Notes: a model not told the origin generated them from the sequence alone. A stretch of 64,000 bases of DNA from Bacillus pseudomycoides (GCF_002582035.1 NZ_NUQE01000039.1:155463-219462); one strand, 5' to 3'; shown: positions 17,735-26,183, numbered from the stretch's first letter. Numbers and translations are program-made.

Positions 17735-17766
17735 TGTTATAGTATTTTTATAAGAGCATACGTTCG
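17735..17766 (+). promoter_or_regulatory. Extended -10 promoter with LexA-like SOS box
   Basis: TGTTATAGT (17735-17743) is an extended -10 element. Nine bases on, AGAGCATACGTTCG (17753-17766) matches 12 of 14 positions of the Bacillus LexA box CGAACATACGTTCG. The placement between -10 and the ribosome-binding site would allow repression. No good -35 is seen. Confidence 0.45.
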
Positions 17767-17788
17767 AAAAAAGGGGTGGAATGAGATT

Positions 17789-18043
17789 ATGAAAAAGCTA
17801 TACACAGAAGAACAATTTTTAGAATTTGAAAGAATTTTGAACGAAGAAATGTTTAGAAAATTGTTGAACCCAAAGGAAGGAAACTTTCAAAATTTAACAA
17901 AATGGATTGCGGAACAGAGGGAAAATGGTTTAAGTGTTGAAGGATTCAAGCAAATGGAAGCAAGAATTGACAGAGGGGATATAGCTAACAGCAATGTGAG
18001 TAAAAATGCTATCAGTAAGATTCGCAATGAACTGAAAAGATAA
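17789..18043 (+). CDS. Small phage protein of unknown function
   Basis: An 84-residue charged helical protein beginning 'MKKLYTEEQFLEFERIL'. The start ATG at 17789 follows AAGGGGTGG. The promoter with a LexA-like site upstream suggests that it is induced by DNA damage, so it could take part in prophage induction or excision. That is inference only. No family recognised. The next gene follows after 45 bases in the same direction. Confidence 0.6.
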   Translation: MKKLYTEEQFLEFERILNEEMFRKLLNPKEGNFQNLTKWIAEQRENGLSVEGFKQMEARIDRGDIANSNVSKNAISKIRNELKR

Positions 18044-18088
18044 CACAAACTTAGGAATATAAAATATTAAAGGAAGGAGCATGTGATA

Positions 18089-18415
18089 ATGGCTGATCCG
18101 GGAACAAGTGGATGGTGGGGTTATGATCCTGTAATGACTGAAGTGGAAGAAATTAAAGGAAACAAACCTTCACAGATGGCATTGAAAGTAGGGCAACATT
18201 TAGCACACAATCTTTACGAATATAAGATAGAAATTACTAAAATAAAAGTTAGGGAAGACGATAAGGATTGCAAAAGTATCTATAAAAATGCAGACATTTT
18301 TGTAACAACTTATTTCTCTAAAGATAACAATGGAGACTATGTGAAAATTGGAGAATATGAGATAGAGCCAGAACACATCAATGAGGGAAAATGGTTTGTT
18401 ATAAACGAAAAGTGA
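18089..18415 (+). CDS. Small phage protein of unknown function
   Basis: 108 residues from ATG 18089 (GGAAGGAG 9 nt upstream; the GTG at 18083 is too close to that site). The N-terminus 'MADPGTSGWWGYDPVMTE' is Gly/Trp rich, and the rest alternates charged beta-like segments. No recognised domain. Its stop codon is followed within 10 bases by the zinc-ribbon gene start, so the two are probably translationally coupled. Confidence 0.6.
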   Translation: MADPGTSGWWGYDPVMTEVEEIKGNKPSQMALKVGQHLAHNLYEYKIEITKIKVREDDKDCKSIYKNADIFVTTYFSKDNNGDYVKIGEYEIEPEHINEGKWFVINEK

Positions 18416-18425
18416 GGTGAACAAT

Positions 18426-19445
18426 TTGAATTCACTTAGTGTGAAAAGTAGAGGCTTATCAGAAAAGCTACTCTCCGAATGGCATCCTACAAAAAATGAA
18501 GAAATTGACCCTAATGAAATAACTGAGGAAAGTTATGAATATATTTGGTGGAAATGTTCAAATGAAGGTCATGAGTTTGGAATGACAGTAAGAGATAGAT
18601 ACAAGAAAGAAGAAAAATGCCCAAGATGCATGAGGATGAATAAGTATAAAAATCAACCTAATCCAGAAGAAGATGAGAAGTTGAAGAGAACGCTAATTGA
18701 AGTGGATTCTGAATTAGCTAAACAGTGGCATCCCACTAAGAACGGAGAGTTGACACCAGAAATGGTTTTATTTGGTGATGAAAAGACATCAAGATGGTGG
18801 CAATGTAAAAGAGGACATGAGTGGAGAGCATCTATTAAATACCGTCATGAAAATAAAGATGTTTGCGAATATTGTTCTGATAAGATAGTTTACGAAGGTA
18901 ATTGTTTAGCAACTGTTTATCCTGAAATTGCAAAAGAGTGGTTTGTATTTGGGAATATGAAGTTCGATGAAGTTAAAACTCCATATGATGTGCTTTACAA
19001 TTCATCAGAAGAAGTAAAATGGATTTGTAGAGAAGGGCATATCTGGGAAGAGAAGATTAGTAAAAGGATAAAAGATAATCCAGAATGTCCTAAATGTGTG
19101 CAGCATAGAAATTCTTTAGCTTTAAATAATCCAGCACTAGCAAAAGAGTGGCATCCTGAAAAAAATAAATATAACTATGATGGTGAAACACCTGAAGAAA
19201 TAAGAATTAACTACGGTAAACAAGTTTGGTGGTTATGTGGGACTTGTGGTAATGAATATAAGGCGTCAGTAAGTGGGAGGGACAGAGGGGAAGAGCGATG
19301 CAAAGTTTGTCATCCATCGGCTGTAAAAGGCAGAATGAAAGAATATAAACCAAGAAGTAAATTTGATTTACGCAATAAAATGGAAGATCAACGCATACTG
19401 TTTGAAAACAATTTAAGAGATAATTTAAAGAAAAAAGAAGATTAG
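18426..19445 (+). CDS. Protein with four treble-clef zinc-ribbon repeats (DUF4379-like)
   Basis: 339 residues built of four tandem repeats of about 65-80 residues. Each has a 'WHPTKN'-like lead, an aromatic-rich 'WWxC..GHxW' pair and a 'CPxC/CxxC' pair: 'WWKCSNEGHEF...CPRC', 'WWQCKRGHEW...CEYC', 'WICREGHIW...CPKC', 'WWLCGTCGNEY...CKVC'. Such repeats bind zinc and occur in phage and mobile-element proteins, often beside nuclease domains. Here no nuclease domain is attached. Nucleic-acid binding is the likely activity. TTG 18426 is preferred as start because AGGTG lies 6 nt upstream; GTG 18417 is the alternative. Confidence 0.75.
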   Translation: MNSLSVKSRGLSEKLLSEWHPTKNEEIDPNEITEESYEYIWWKCSNEGHEFGMTVRDRYKKEEKCPRCMRMNKYKNQPNPEEDEKLKRTLIEVDSELAKQWHPTKNGELTPEMVLFGDEKTSRWWQCKRGHEWRASIKYRHENKDVCEYCSDKIVYEGNCLATVYPEIAKEWFVFGNMKFDEVKTPYDVLYNSSEEVKWICREGHIWEEKISKRIKDNPECPKCVQHRNSLALNNPALAKEWHPEKNKYNYDGETPEEIRINYGKQVWWLCGTCGNEYKASVSGRDRGEERCKVCHPSAVKGRMKEYKPRSKFDLRNKMEDQRILFENNLRDNLKKKED

Positions 19446-19667
19446 AGTGATTTTTAACACAAAAAGTTTGTGAAATGATATTTAAAAACATAGTAAACAT
19501 AAGGGAATTTTATTTTGATTTTTCACAAACTTTAGGGTAAAATATGAATTTTACTTACAACATAATAAGAGTATTAAATTTAGTTTAATGGATATACTAA
19601 TAACACTCCATTGAATTTGCAAACTATTTTTCCATGAGACAGAAGTAGAACGAATTGAGGGATTATC
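19446..19667. other. AT-rich spacer, no gene seen
   Basis: Noncoding on both strands as far as I can tell. It leads into the broken YolD-like gene. Confidence 0.4.
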
Positions 19668-19884
19668 ATGGATAACTGGGGAGTACCAAAAGTAAAAGGA
19701 CGAAGAACGGTGAAGTGGCAACCGTTCGCAAGATGCAAAGGAACGTATTGAACGTGCTTTGATAAATTCAATGCAACAAAACGTAGTTCACATTGATTCG
19801 ATAACAAAAACTATATACTCCACAGATACATTCGGATGGGATACGAAGTTTAAAATTGATGAGCTTGTTGATGTGGCTGACTAA
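19668..19884 (+). pseudogene. Frameshifted YolD-like gene
   Basis: The frame from ATG 19668 gives 'RRTVKWQPFA', the start of YolD-like proteins (RG..KW.PF), then hits a stop at 19751. A second frame entered near 19730 carries on with 'ERIERALINSMQQN' and ends 'DTFGWDTKFKIDELVDVAD', matching the YolD C-terminal pattern. An internal deletion with a frame change joins them, so the product is broken. SPbeta itself carries yolD. The assignment is from pattern only. Confidence 0.45.
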
Positions 19885-19905
19885 TAATAGTCAGCTTTTT
19901 CTTTT
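19876..19905 (+). terminator. Intrinsic terminator after the YolD-like remnant
   Basis: GCTGACTA / TAGTCAGC with TTTTTCTTTT following; the left arm overlaps the last codons. Confidence 0.8.
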
Positions 19906-20028
19906 GTCGAAAACTTATTGAATGGCAGTATAGTTCATTTTTAAAACATATCTTACAATTGATTCTAAGGGAAATAATTCATATAATTATAATATAATTT
20001 ATAGATTGTTAATCTAGGAGGTAGAACT

Positions 20029-20238
20029 ATGTCTGTAATTGAAAAAGAAAAAACAGTAGAGTCTTACAAAGATGAAATAAAAGAGATTTTAACAAAAGTA
20101 CGTGAGTCATTTAAGAATGAACAAATGTACAATTATGAGCTTTTAGAAAGATACGAAGAAGTTGAAAAAGATTTTAAAGACATTGAAAATAATAATATTG
20201 TAGAGGTTTATGAAAACGTAAAACAATTGTTAGGTTAA
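20029..20238 (+). CDS. Small helical phage protein
   Basis: 69 residues, highly charged, predicted to be a coiled coil throughout ('KEILTKVRESFKNEQMYNYE', 'LERYEEVEKDFKDIEN'). A perfect AGGAGGT ribosome-binding site precedes the ATG. It lies 37 bases upstream of the hydrolase gene in the same direction and may be co-transcribed. Function unknown. Confidence 0.65.
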   Translation: MSVIEKEKTVESYKDEIKEILTKVRESFKNEQMYNYELLERYEEVEKDFKDIENNNIVEVYENVKQLLG

Positions 20239-20275
20239 TAAAGAAAGCCTAAATCGAAAAGGAATCGATGAATAC

Positions 20276-21262
20276 ATGATAAAAAATGAAAAAATTTTTA
20301 ACGCTGAATTAGATGTAAAATACTTATTTGAAAAGTCTTATAAAAAAACTGAAAATCTCGTTATTGTATTTTCAGGAATTCCAGTTGAAGGATCTCCACC
20401 TACATATAATTATATGAGAACTTTAAATGGCTTTGACTGTAATAAATTATTTATATTAGATGATTTCGGTTGCAGAGCTAGCTATTATCTTTGCCAAAAC
20501 CGAGATTACGCTATAGAGAGATCAGTAATAGCTTTAATAAATCATATAATCGAAGAAAATGACATAACAAACGTAGTTACTTGTGGTTCGAGTAAAGGTG
20601 GATATGCAGCACTATATTATGGATTGAAATACGGATTTAATCATGTTATTGCTGCGTCTCCTCAGTTTTTCTTAGGAACGTATTTAATGAAACAAACAAA
20701 CTGTGATAACATAGCTTCATTTATGTCTGGTAACGCTGAACAAGATGATTTTGAATATCTAAATGATATTTTGCAAAACTTGATTAACGAGACGAACCAT
20801 GAACCGAATATTTTTATACATGTAGGCGCTGGGGAACATCATCACAATGTTCATGTTCAGCCGATGATAAAGGTACTTGAACAAAATAACATTGATTATA
20901 CACTTGATTTAGGAGATTACAGAAACCATAGCGATGTGGCAACCTTCTTCCCGCCAATATTAAAGAAGAAGATTACAGAATTGTTTGGATATCCTGTGAT
21001 CAATTCGTTGAAACCTTTAGAAAGCGAACAAAAAATAGGTGAAAATCAATCATTTGTGATTGAAACAGATTCTAAAAATAATAAAATTGCATGGTACCTT
21101 TTCCACAATAATACCAGAATCGAAATTAAAAACTATTCAAAAGACAATACTTTTACATTTAACTTTGAAAAAGAAGGAGTATATAAAGTTAAAGCTTTTG
21201 TAATTAATGATAAAGATAGGAAAGTATCTATGATGAGTAACTCTATTACGATAAAAAAGTAA
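20276..21262 (+). CDS. Alpha/beta-hydrolase-fold protein, XcbB/CpsF-like, with C-terminal beta domain
   Basis: 328 residues. Residues ~25-235 form an alpha/beta hydrolase with a nucleophile elbow 'CGSSKGGYAALYYG'. A possible acid and His lie in 'HVGAGEHHHNVHV' and 'GDYRNHSDVATFF'. The last ~80 residues form a beta-sandwich ('WYLFHNNTRIEIKNY', 'EGVYKVKAFVINDKDRK') like the three-Y/Ig-like domains attached to such enzymes. Relatives occur in capsule or surface-polysaccharide loci. As a lysogenic-arm gene it may alter the host surface (lysogenic conversion), which is inference. The ribosome-binding site is weak. Confidence 0.6.
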   Translation: MIKNEKIFNAELDVKYLFEKSYKKTENLVIVFSGIPVEGSPPTYNYMRTLNGFDCNKLFILDDFGCRASYYLCQNRDYAIERSVIALINHIIEENDITNVVTCGSSKGGYAALYYGLKYGFNHVIAASPQFFLGTYLMKQTNCDNIASFMSGNAEQDDFEYLNDILQNLINETNHEPNIFIHVGAGEHHHNVHVQPMIKVLEQNNIDYTLDLGDYRNHSDVATFFPPILKKKITELFGYPVINSLKPLESEQKIGENQSFVIETDSKNNKIAWYLFHNNTRIEIKNYSKDNTFTFNFEKEGVYKVKAFVINDKDRKVSMMSNSITIKK

Positions 21263-21282
21263 TGTTATAATAGAATCCATAT

Positions 21283-21317
21283 AAAAAGCCGACTCTTTTA
21301 TTTAGAGTCGGCTTTTT
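21283..21317. terminator. Bidirectional intrinsic terminator
   Basis: AAAAAGCCGACTCT pairs with AGAGTCGGCTTTTT. It separates the rightward accessory arm from the leftward late module. Confidence 0.92.
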
Positions 21318-21320
21318 ATA

Positions 21321-22385
21321 TTACTTCACATAAACATACTTTTCACTAGCTGTAATATAAAACGTTTTTCCACGACTATTATGTACACGATACTGAGGAG
21401 AACCGTTCACATTCACCTTTTCATCAATGGCAAATCCTAGTCCAGCATCAACACTTCCAGCGACATCTTTATCTTGCCAAGAAGGGGAATCATAGAAACG
21501 TAGATTGTCTACTTTAGAAACAACACGTTTTCCCACAATAGATGAATCAACTTTGCTTTTCTTCTCAAATCGAATATAAGACGGATCATATTTCACCCAT
21601 TGTCCTCCACCTAAGTCTAACCACCCATCCTTTTCAGCATAGACAATGTAATTTTCAGGTTTATTTAATTTACGAATCACAGAATAACTTGTATCTGCGC
21701 CCTTACGTAAGTTGATATTAGTACCTAGAATATACGCTACTCCATCGGTAACAACCGTTGGCTGTTCTGCTGGTTTAGAAGGTTGATTTGGAACAGAAGT
21801 ATTTGTACTAGAATCATTATAAGCACGTTGTACATCAGCTCTAAATTGTGCCTCAGATACTCCATGTGAAGCAAGATAATCTAATGGGTCTTCATGATCA
21901 GTCCCACCTAAATGGTGAGTAACATCATAGTGAGTCCACAAACCTTTTTCTACTGATAAACCTCTATCACGTAAAATTTTAGCTAGTAGTTTCACATACT
22001 TATCATATGAAGCTCTAAATTTATCGTAATCTGCTGTTTCACATAACTCTACATGAACAAATCGTTTATTGGCATACTGTCCAGCACCATAAGCTGCATA
22101 TTTTGTGTCTGCAATTTGAATTGTCTCATTCCAGTCTACTGCATAGTGGACAAATGCATTCTGCCAAGTACGAGATTCGTAACGTTGGATATTGATTGCT
22201 GGAGCTTCCGGTGTAGCTGTTGAATGAGCTACTACGCCTTCGTACATGCCTACACCGTTACGGTAGGGAGTATGTGGTAAATCGTCAATAATTAATGCTC
22301 TGTCTGCAAATGCCCCTGTTGTGAATGAGAATAAGAGTAGTAGAGTTAGAAATGTAGAGGAAATGAGTTTAATTGAACTTTTCAT
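21321..22385 (-). CDS. Endolysin: N-acetylmuramoyl-L-alanine amidase with signal peptide and SH3 domain
   Basis: Peptidoglycan amidase ending the lytic cycle. Residues 1-28 form a clear Sec signal peptide ('LISSTFLTLLLLFSFTTGAFA'-type hydrophobic core). An Amidase_2 domain follows, with zinc-ligand histidines in 'VVAHSTATPEAP' and 'THHLGGTDHEDP'. An SH3-like segment begins near 'NINLRKGADTSYSV'. 354 residues. The linker is Ser/Pro/Thr rich. It is the last gene of the late module and has a strong AAAGGAGA ribosome-binding site. Unlike typical cytoplasmic endolysins it looks exported; the holin genes lie 3 kb upstream. Confidence 0.9.
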   Translation of the reverse strand: MKSSIKLISSTFLTLLLLFSFTTGAFADRALIIDDLPHTPYRNGVGMYEGVVAHSTATPEAPAINIQRYESRTWQNAFVHYAVDWNETIQIADTKYAAYGAGQYANKRFVHVELCETADYDKFRASYDKYVKLLAKILRDRGLSVEKGLWTHYDVTHHLGGTDHEDPLDYLASHGVSEAQFRADVQRAYNDSSTNTSVPNQPSKPAEQPTVVTDGVAYILGTNINLRKGADTSYSVIRKLNKPENYIVYAEKDGWLDLGGGQWVKYDPSYIRFEKKSKVDSSIVGKRVVSKVDNLRFYDSPSWQDKDVAGSVDAGLGFAIDEKVNVNGSPQYRVHNSRGKTFYITASEKYVYVK

Positions 22386-22410
22386 TTTAAAAATCTCCTT
22401 TCAAAATAAA

Positions 22411-22439
22411 AAAAGAGTAGCCCATTAAGCTACTCTTTT
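22411..22439 (-). terminator. Intrinsic terminator upstream of the endolysin gene
   Basis: AAAAGAGTAGC / GCTACTCTTTT with a T-run on the minus strand; ends the tail-fibre transcript before the lysin ribosome-binding site. Confidence 0.8.
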
Positions 22440-22552
22440 GTTGTTAATTCTGTATTTTTGTTATCCCATCTATTAGTACCCCATGTTGGAATCATAAACC
22501 AATCAATATGTTCTGCGTTAAACCATCATTGTTGTTTTGTTTCATCATTCAC
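22430..22552 (-). pseudogene. Remnant of a small phage gene with internal UGA
   Basis: A 40-codon frame from GTG 22552 reads 'VNDETKQQ', then TGA, then 'WFNAEHIDWFMIPTW' and 'GTNRWDNKNTELTTKE' to a TAG. The Trp-rich text is plainly coding in character, and the UGA sits next to a Trp codon, so a TGG-to-TGA mutation is the simplest reading. The parent family is not identified. Confidence 0.4.
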
Positions 22553-22659
22553 ATGTAAATCGAAATGTTTTAAAATTCAAATACACTTTTTGAAAAGGAC
22601 ATATAAATATGATTAGATAACAACCCTCCTAGTAACCTAAAGAGGGTTTAATAATGCCT

Positions 22660-23832
22660 TTAAACTTTTTTTCTTACATGTAATGCCGAAAAGGACGCAA
22701 TCTTACTGAACATTAGACTTCCGCCAGCGTCCGTTGGGTGTAAACCATCCCATAATAACGATTTCTTGTCCGTGGGTTGACCTCTGAAATATGTGTTAGC
22801 GTCATTGATTCCGCTTTCATCAGTCATATTAAAGTAAGGCAGTTTATACTTTTTAGCAATAGCAATTACAGCATCTCTTGATCGGTATAAAGCTGTTTTA
22901 TCCGCAAAACCTGTATTGCAGGGTGTTATAAACATAATATTAATGTCACTTTTTATAGCGTATAAGTTATTTATAACCTTATTTAACGCTCCATATAAGG
23001 TATACTCATTGTAATTTCCATCACTATCCCCTGCGCTAATGTCTCCCAACCCATCGCGCGGCGCGTCATTTACACCCATATAAATAATAACATTATCGAT
23101 GGCTGTTATATCTGTATAAAATGTCGTTCCTACTTTTGTCCTTTCAACTAAACTTTTATTATCGTATGTCCCATCGTCACCACGCTTACTAATGGATGAC
23201 CCTGCATAAGCATTTCGTGTTACTGTACACCCCGTTTTAAACTCAATCAATTCGGGTTTTCCATATGGTGTAGCGGTTATACTGTCACCATACATAATTA
23301 TTTTTGTGTCTTTAAATAGATTTTCATCTTTGAAACCACCCACTTGTCGCCATGTTATTTCTGCGGTAGGAGTAGACTTCACCCCCTCAAAGTAAGTCTT
23401 TGGGCTTCTCGCATACATTCTATAAAGAACAATTTGCGCCCCGGAAACATTATAATTTTCAACGGAAAGAAATACATATAAATCACCCGGACTCGGATTA
23501 TCATAAGGGAATTTTGTTCTGTCACTACATTGAACAAAATATAATCCACTTTCTGTGATTTCATTAAAATTAGCAACATTTTTTTGACCTTTAAACGAAT
23601 AAGAATTACCTAATATTTTTGAAGAACTCCACGTTTGAGAAGTGTTTGTTTTTGTATCATCGATTGATGTAGAAGAAGTTCCCGAATCACCCTTATCTCC
23701 TTTAGAACCCTTTAATGAATTAAGAAAATCTTGTGTTGTTCCTGAGTTTCCTTGATCTAACCAAATTTGATACGCGCTCTTTCCATCTTTACCTATTCCA
23801 CCACTTCCTGTTTGTTGTTTAGTCCATGCCAA
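22660..23832 (-). CDS. Tail-associated SGNH-family esterase with collagen-like N-terminus
   Basis: 390 residues from a TTG with AAAGGGGTG upstream. The N-terminus has Gly-rich 'GKDGKSAYQIW' and 'KGSKGDKGDSG' collagen-like linkers typical of phage fibres. The C-terminal 220 residues are an SGNH/GDSL hydrolase with 'MYGDSITATPYG' (nucleophile Ser), 'VIIYMGVNDAP' (Gly/Asn blocks) and 'LLWDGLHPTDAGG' (Asp-His). It probably de-esterifies (for example deacetylates) cell-wall polysaccharide during adsorption. It is the most distal of a run of fibre genes, 7 nt from the next one. Confidence 0.8.
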   Translation of the reverse strand: MAWTKQQTGSGGIGKDGKSAYQIWLDQGNSGTTQDFLNSLKGSKGDKGDSGTSSTSIDDTKTNTSQTWSSSKILGNSYSFKGQKNVANFNEITESGLYFVQCSDRTKFPYDNPSPGDLYVFLSVENYNVSGAQIVLYRMYARSPKTYFEGVKSTPTAEITWRQVGGFKDENLFKDTKIIMYGDSITATPYGKPELIEFKTGCTVTRNAYAGSSISKRGDDGTYDNKSLVERTKVGTTFYTDITAIDNVIIYMGVNDAPRDGLGDISAGDSDGNYNEYTLYGALNKVINNLYAIKSDINIMFITPCNTGFADKTALYRSRDAVIAIAKKYKLPYFNMTDESGINDANTYFRGQPTDKKSLLWDGLHPTDAGGSLMFSKIASFSALHVRKKV

Positions 23833-23838
23833 CTACAA

Positions 23839-25107
23839 TCACCCCTTTAACGCACTATAATTTTGTGTCAATTCCGCTGTTGTTAATGCTCGTTTATAAT
23901 AAACAGTATTTAAAAACGTTCCCGGATTACTTGTTTTGCCTATATTGAAAGCTGCTCCTTGGTTTTTAATATTTATGTTACTGCCTAGACCTGTTGATCC
24001 CACTTGTATATTATTAACGTATAGAAGTAACTGTGTCGATGTTCTAACTAAAACGATATGATAAAACACGCTCATATCCGGGAAAGTTGTTGCTGTATTG
24101 ATTGATGGGAATGTGTCCGTACTTGTTGTCGTGTTAAATCCGGTTATAGTTACGTAAAATTTATCTTGAATTGTTCTTCTGAATTCTATACTCATCCTTC
24201 CTAAGAATGCGGTATCTGCTACATTAGGCTTCACTGTTACCGCGTATGTGAATTCCTCATTATTGTTGAAATATAATTCAGGACTAGTCACTGACATACC
24301 TGTTGCTGGATGGTCGACAAACATAAGCATTGATGAATCATTCACATACCCATTGAATGATTGATTTATTGTGTATACTTGCGTTTGTACAGAGCTAATA
24401 TTTCCAGCAGAGTCTTTTCCGATATACTTTAATGTTGTGGTATTAGAAATATTTATTGGATTAGAATAAACTGGACTAGATATAGTTGGAGTTGTACCAT
24501 CTAAAGTATAATAAATTGTAGCTGTTTCACTTGCACTTAATGTAATATTTTGAGATGAACTAAAAGTTCCTCCATTTGGATTTGCAGTAACGACAGGTGG
24601 TGTCGTATCAGAAGGAATAGTATTTGTTGTTGTCACATTCACACTTGTTCCACTCGCCACATTTCCGCTTCCGTCTTTCGCTTTTACCCAAAATGTATAT
24701 GATGTACTTTGTGATAAACCACTGACGTTGTAAGTAGTTCCTATTACTGTCGTAATGAATGTACTTCCATTATAAATATCGTATCCCGTTGTATCATTTG
24801 ATGTGCTTGCAGTCCATGATAATATTACAGTTGTCCCTGTAATATTGGATGCTATTAAATTTGTAACATTATTTGGAGGCGTATTATCTGTCGCAGTTGA
24901 ACCGTCCCAATAATACCAACTGTTTTCAGATACAACCCACACTGGGTTGCTATTCCCATTAGGTAAGGATTGTTGTAATTCGACTAATGTTTGAAATGAA
25001 AGAACTCCTCCACCAACTCCACCGTTTTGTTTTAAATTGTTAATATCTTGTTGTAAAATTTTCACATCATTGGCAACAGAAGATACATTTTTATTTGAAT
25101 AGCCCAT
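23839..25107 (-). CDS. Tail fibre protein with FN3, chitobiase-type and LamG-like domains
   Basis: 422 residues. A short coiled N-terminus ('VSSVANDVKILQQDINNL') is followed by a sugar-binding-like segment with 'NSWYYWDGS', an FN3 domain ('PPNNVTNLIASNITGTTVIL'), a chitobiase/beta-hexosaminidase C-terminal-type domain ('TIYYTLDGTTPT') and a C-terminal concanavalin/LamG-like lectin domain. The domain string indicates carbohydrate binding at the host surface. It lies between small fibre and esterase genes. Confidence 0.75.
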   Translation of the reverse strand: MGYSNKNVSSVANDVKILQQDINNLKQNGGVGGGVLSFQTLVELQQSLPNGNSNPVWVVSENSWYYWDGSTATDNTPPNNVTNLIASNITGTTVILSWTASTSNDTTGYDIYNGSTFITTVIGTTYNVSGLSQSTSYTFWVKAKDGSGNVASGTSVNVTTTNTIPSDTTPPVVTANPNGGTFSSSQNITLSASETATIYYTLDGTTPTISSPVYSNPINISNTTTLKYIGKDSAGNISSVQTQVYTINQSFNGYVNDSSMLMFVDHPATGMSVTSPELYFNNNEEFTYAVTVKPNVADTAFLGRMSIEFRRTIQDKFYVTITGFNTTTSTDTFPSINTATTFPDMSVFYHIVLVRTSTQLLLYVNNIQVGSTGLGSNINIKNQGAAFNIGKTSNPGTFLNTVYYKRALTTAELTQNYSALKG

Positions 25108-25120
25108 TTAATTCACCGCC

Positions 25121-25408
25121 CTAGTAACTTGCTATCCAAGTGAATTGAATACCTGATTCAACAATAATTAAACTTGAAATTGGCGCACCTGATACTCCAA
25201 CTGAAATACCATTCCCTGCATGAATGAAAATTGGTAGACTGCCATTAATCTTTACATGACAATCTTGTAAATTATTAAAGTCAAAATCATAAAATCTGTA
25301 CCCAGAAGTCCAATTAGAAGGGGGAGGGGGAATAACTTCTTGATTTGCAGTGGAAGTTAGCAAATCAGGGCTGCCAATATAACGAGTAGTATTTATACCT
25401 ATTAACAT
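25121..25408 (-). CDS. Small tail-fibre-associated protein
   Basis: 95 residues, beta-rich, with 'PPPPSNWTSGYRFYDFDFNN' and 'IFIHAGNGISVGVSGAPISS'. No known domain. Position between the holin and the fibre gene and the Ser/Gly/Asn-rich composition suggest a virion surface protein. An AT-rich motif resembling the other late-gene motifs lies about 85 bases upstream. Confidence 0.55.
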   Translation of the reverse strand: MLIGINTTRYIGSPDLLTSTANQEVIPPPPSNWTSGYRFYDFDFNNLQDCHVKINGSLPIFIHAGNGISVGVSGAPISSLIIVESGIQFTWIASY

Positions 25409-25490
25409 AGCAGTATTCCTTTCTCATTGATTTGTTTTGTAGAATCATAAGAAGAGAGGGCGTATAGCTCACTCTTCTTATTTAAAACTA

Positions 25491-25510
25491 AATATTTAAT
25501 TTATGTATAT
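25491..25510 (-). promoter_or_regulatory. Late-type AT motif (ATACATAAATTAAATATT)
   Basis: A variant of the recurring late-region motif, immediately past the holin stop and upstream of the small fibre gene. Confidence 0.4.
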
Positions 25511-25741
25511 TTACTTTAAGTTATTTTGCTCAATAACTTGTTTTTGTTGTTTTCCTTTAGCAGTAACATAGTTGTTTTTAAACCAAGCAATAACTGCTGC
25601 TACGAATGTGAATACAGCAGAAATTAAAGCCGTTTGTTGTTCTTCTGTTCCCGGAATTTCATATAAACCTGCACTTACTAAAAACTGATTAAGCAATGCA
25701 ATAAATAACACGATTGTACGAATTAATGTTCCTTTGTCCAC
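25511..25741 (-). CDS. Holin (SPP1/BhlB-like)
   Basis: 76 residues with two transmembrane helices ('LIRTIVLFIALLNQFLVSAG' and 'LISAVFTFVAAVIAWFKNNY') and a basic C-terminus, the SPP1-type phage holin pattern, matching BhlB of SPbeta in size and layout. It forms membrane lesions that trigger lysis. It starts at GTG 25741 with a perfect AAAGGAGGTGA site. It follows the XhlA-like gene, so the pair acts with the amidase downstream. Confidence 0.85.
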   Translation of the reverse strand: MDKGTLIRTIVLFIALLNQFLVSAGLYEIPGTEEQQTALISAVFTFVAAVIAWFKNNYVTAKGKQQKQVIEQNNLK

Positions 25742-25768
25742 ATTATCACCTCCTTTAAATGTAATTAA

Positions 25769-26053
25769 TTATTTTACGTAGCTTAAAATACTAAAGAAAA
25801 TCATAGCAACTAATCCCAACCCAGAAAGCCACATTGAGATATTCGCTTTCTTGTTGTTATCATTGTCTTCTAAATCTTTTTTGATTTCAGCAATTTTTTC
25901 ATCTCGCACTTGAAACATAATTTCCGCTTCTTTTCGTGTTAGGAAATTAGTCAAGAAATCATCTAGTCTCTGTTCAATGCGAGTGTTCTGTTCAGTTATG
26001 TTGTTAAGTTTAGTTTCTAGGATTGCTAATCTTTCATAATCCTTATTTTCCAC
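25769..26053 (-). CDS. XhlA/haemolysin-like lysis accessory protein
   Basis: 94 residues: a coiled-coil N-terminal two thirds ('LETKLNNITEQNTRIEQRLD') and one C-terminal transmembrane helix ('MWLSGLGLVAMIFFSILSYV'). This is the layout of XhlA-type proteins that work with holins in Bacillus phage lysis. It starts at GTG 26053 with AGAGGTGAT upstream, directly before the holin gene. Confidence 0.8.
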   Translation of the reverse strand: MENKDYERLAILETKLNNITEQNTRIEQRLDDFLTNFLTRKEAEIMFQVRDEKIAEIKKDLEDNDNNKKANISMWLSGLGLVAMIFFSILSYVK

Positions 26054-26183
26054 TTTATCACCTCTTAAAATAAAAAAGAGAAACCGAAGTTCCTCTTTAA
26101 TTTTGTAATTGTGTATATATGTAGTGGTTCTGTGTTGCTGTTTAATACTATATGTTGAATTTATTTCGTGTAAAACTGGTATT

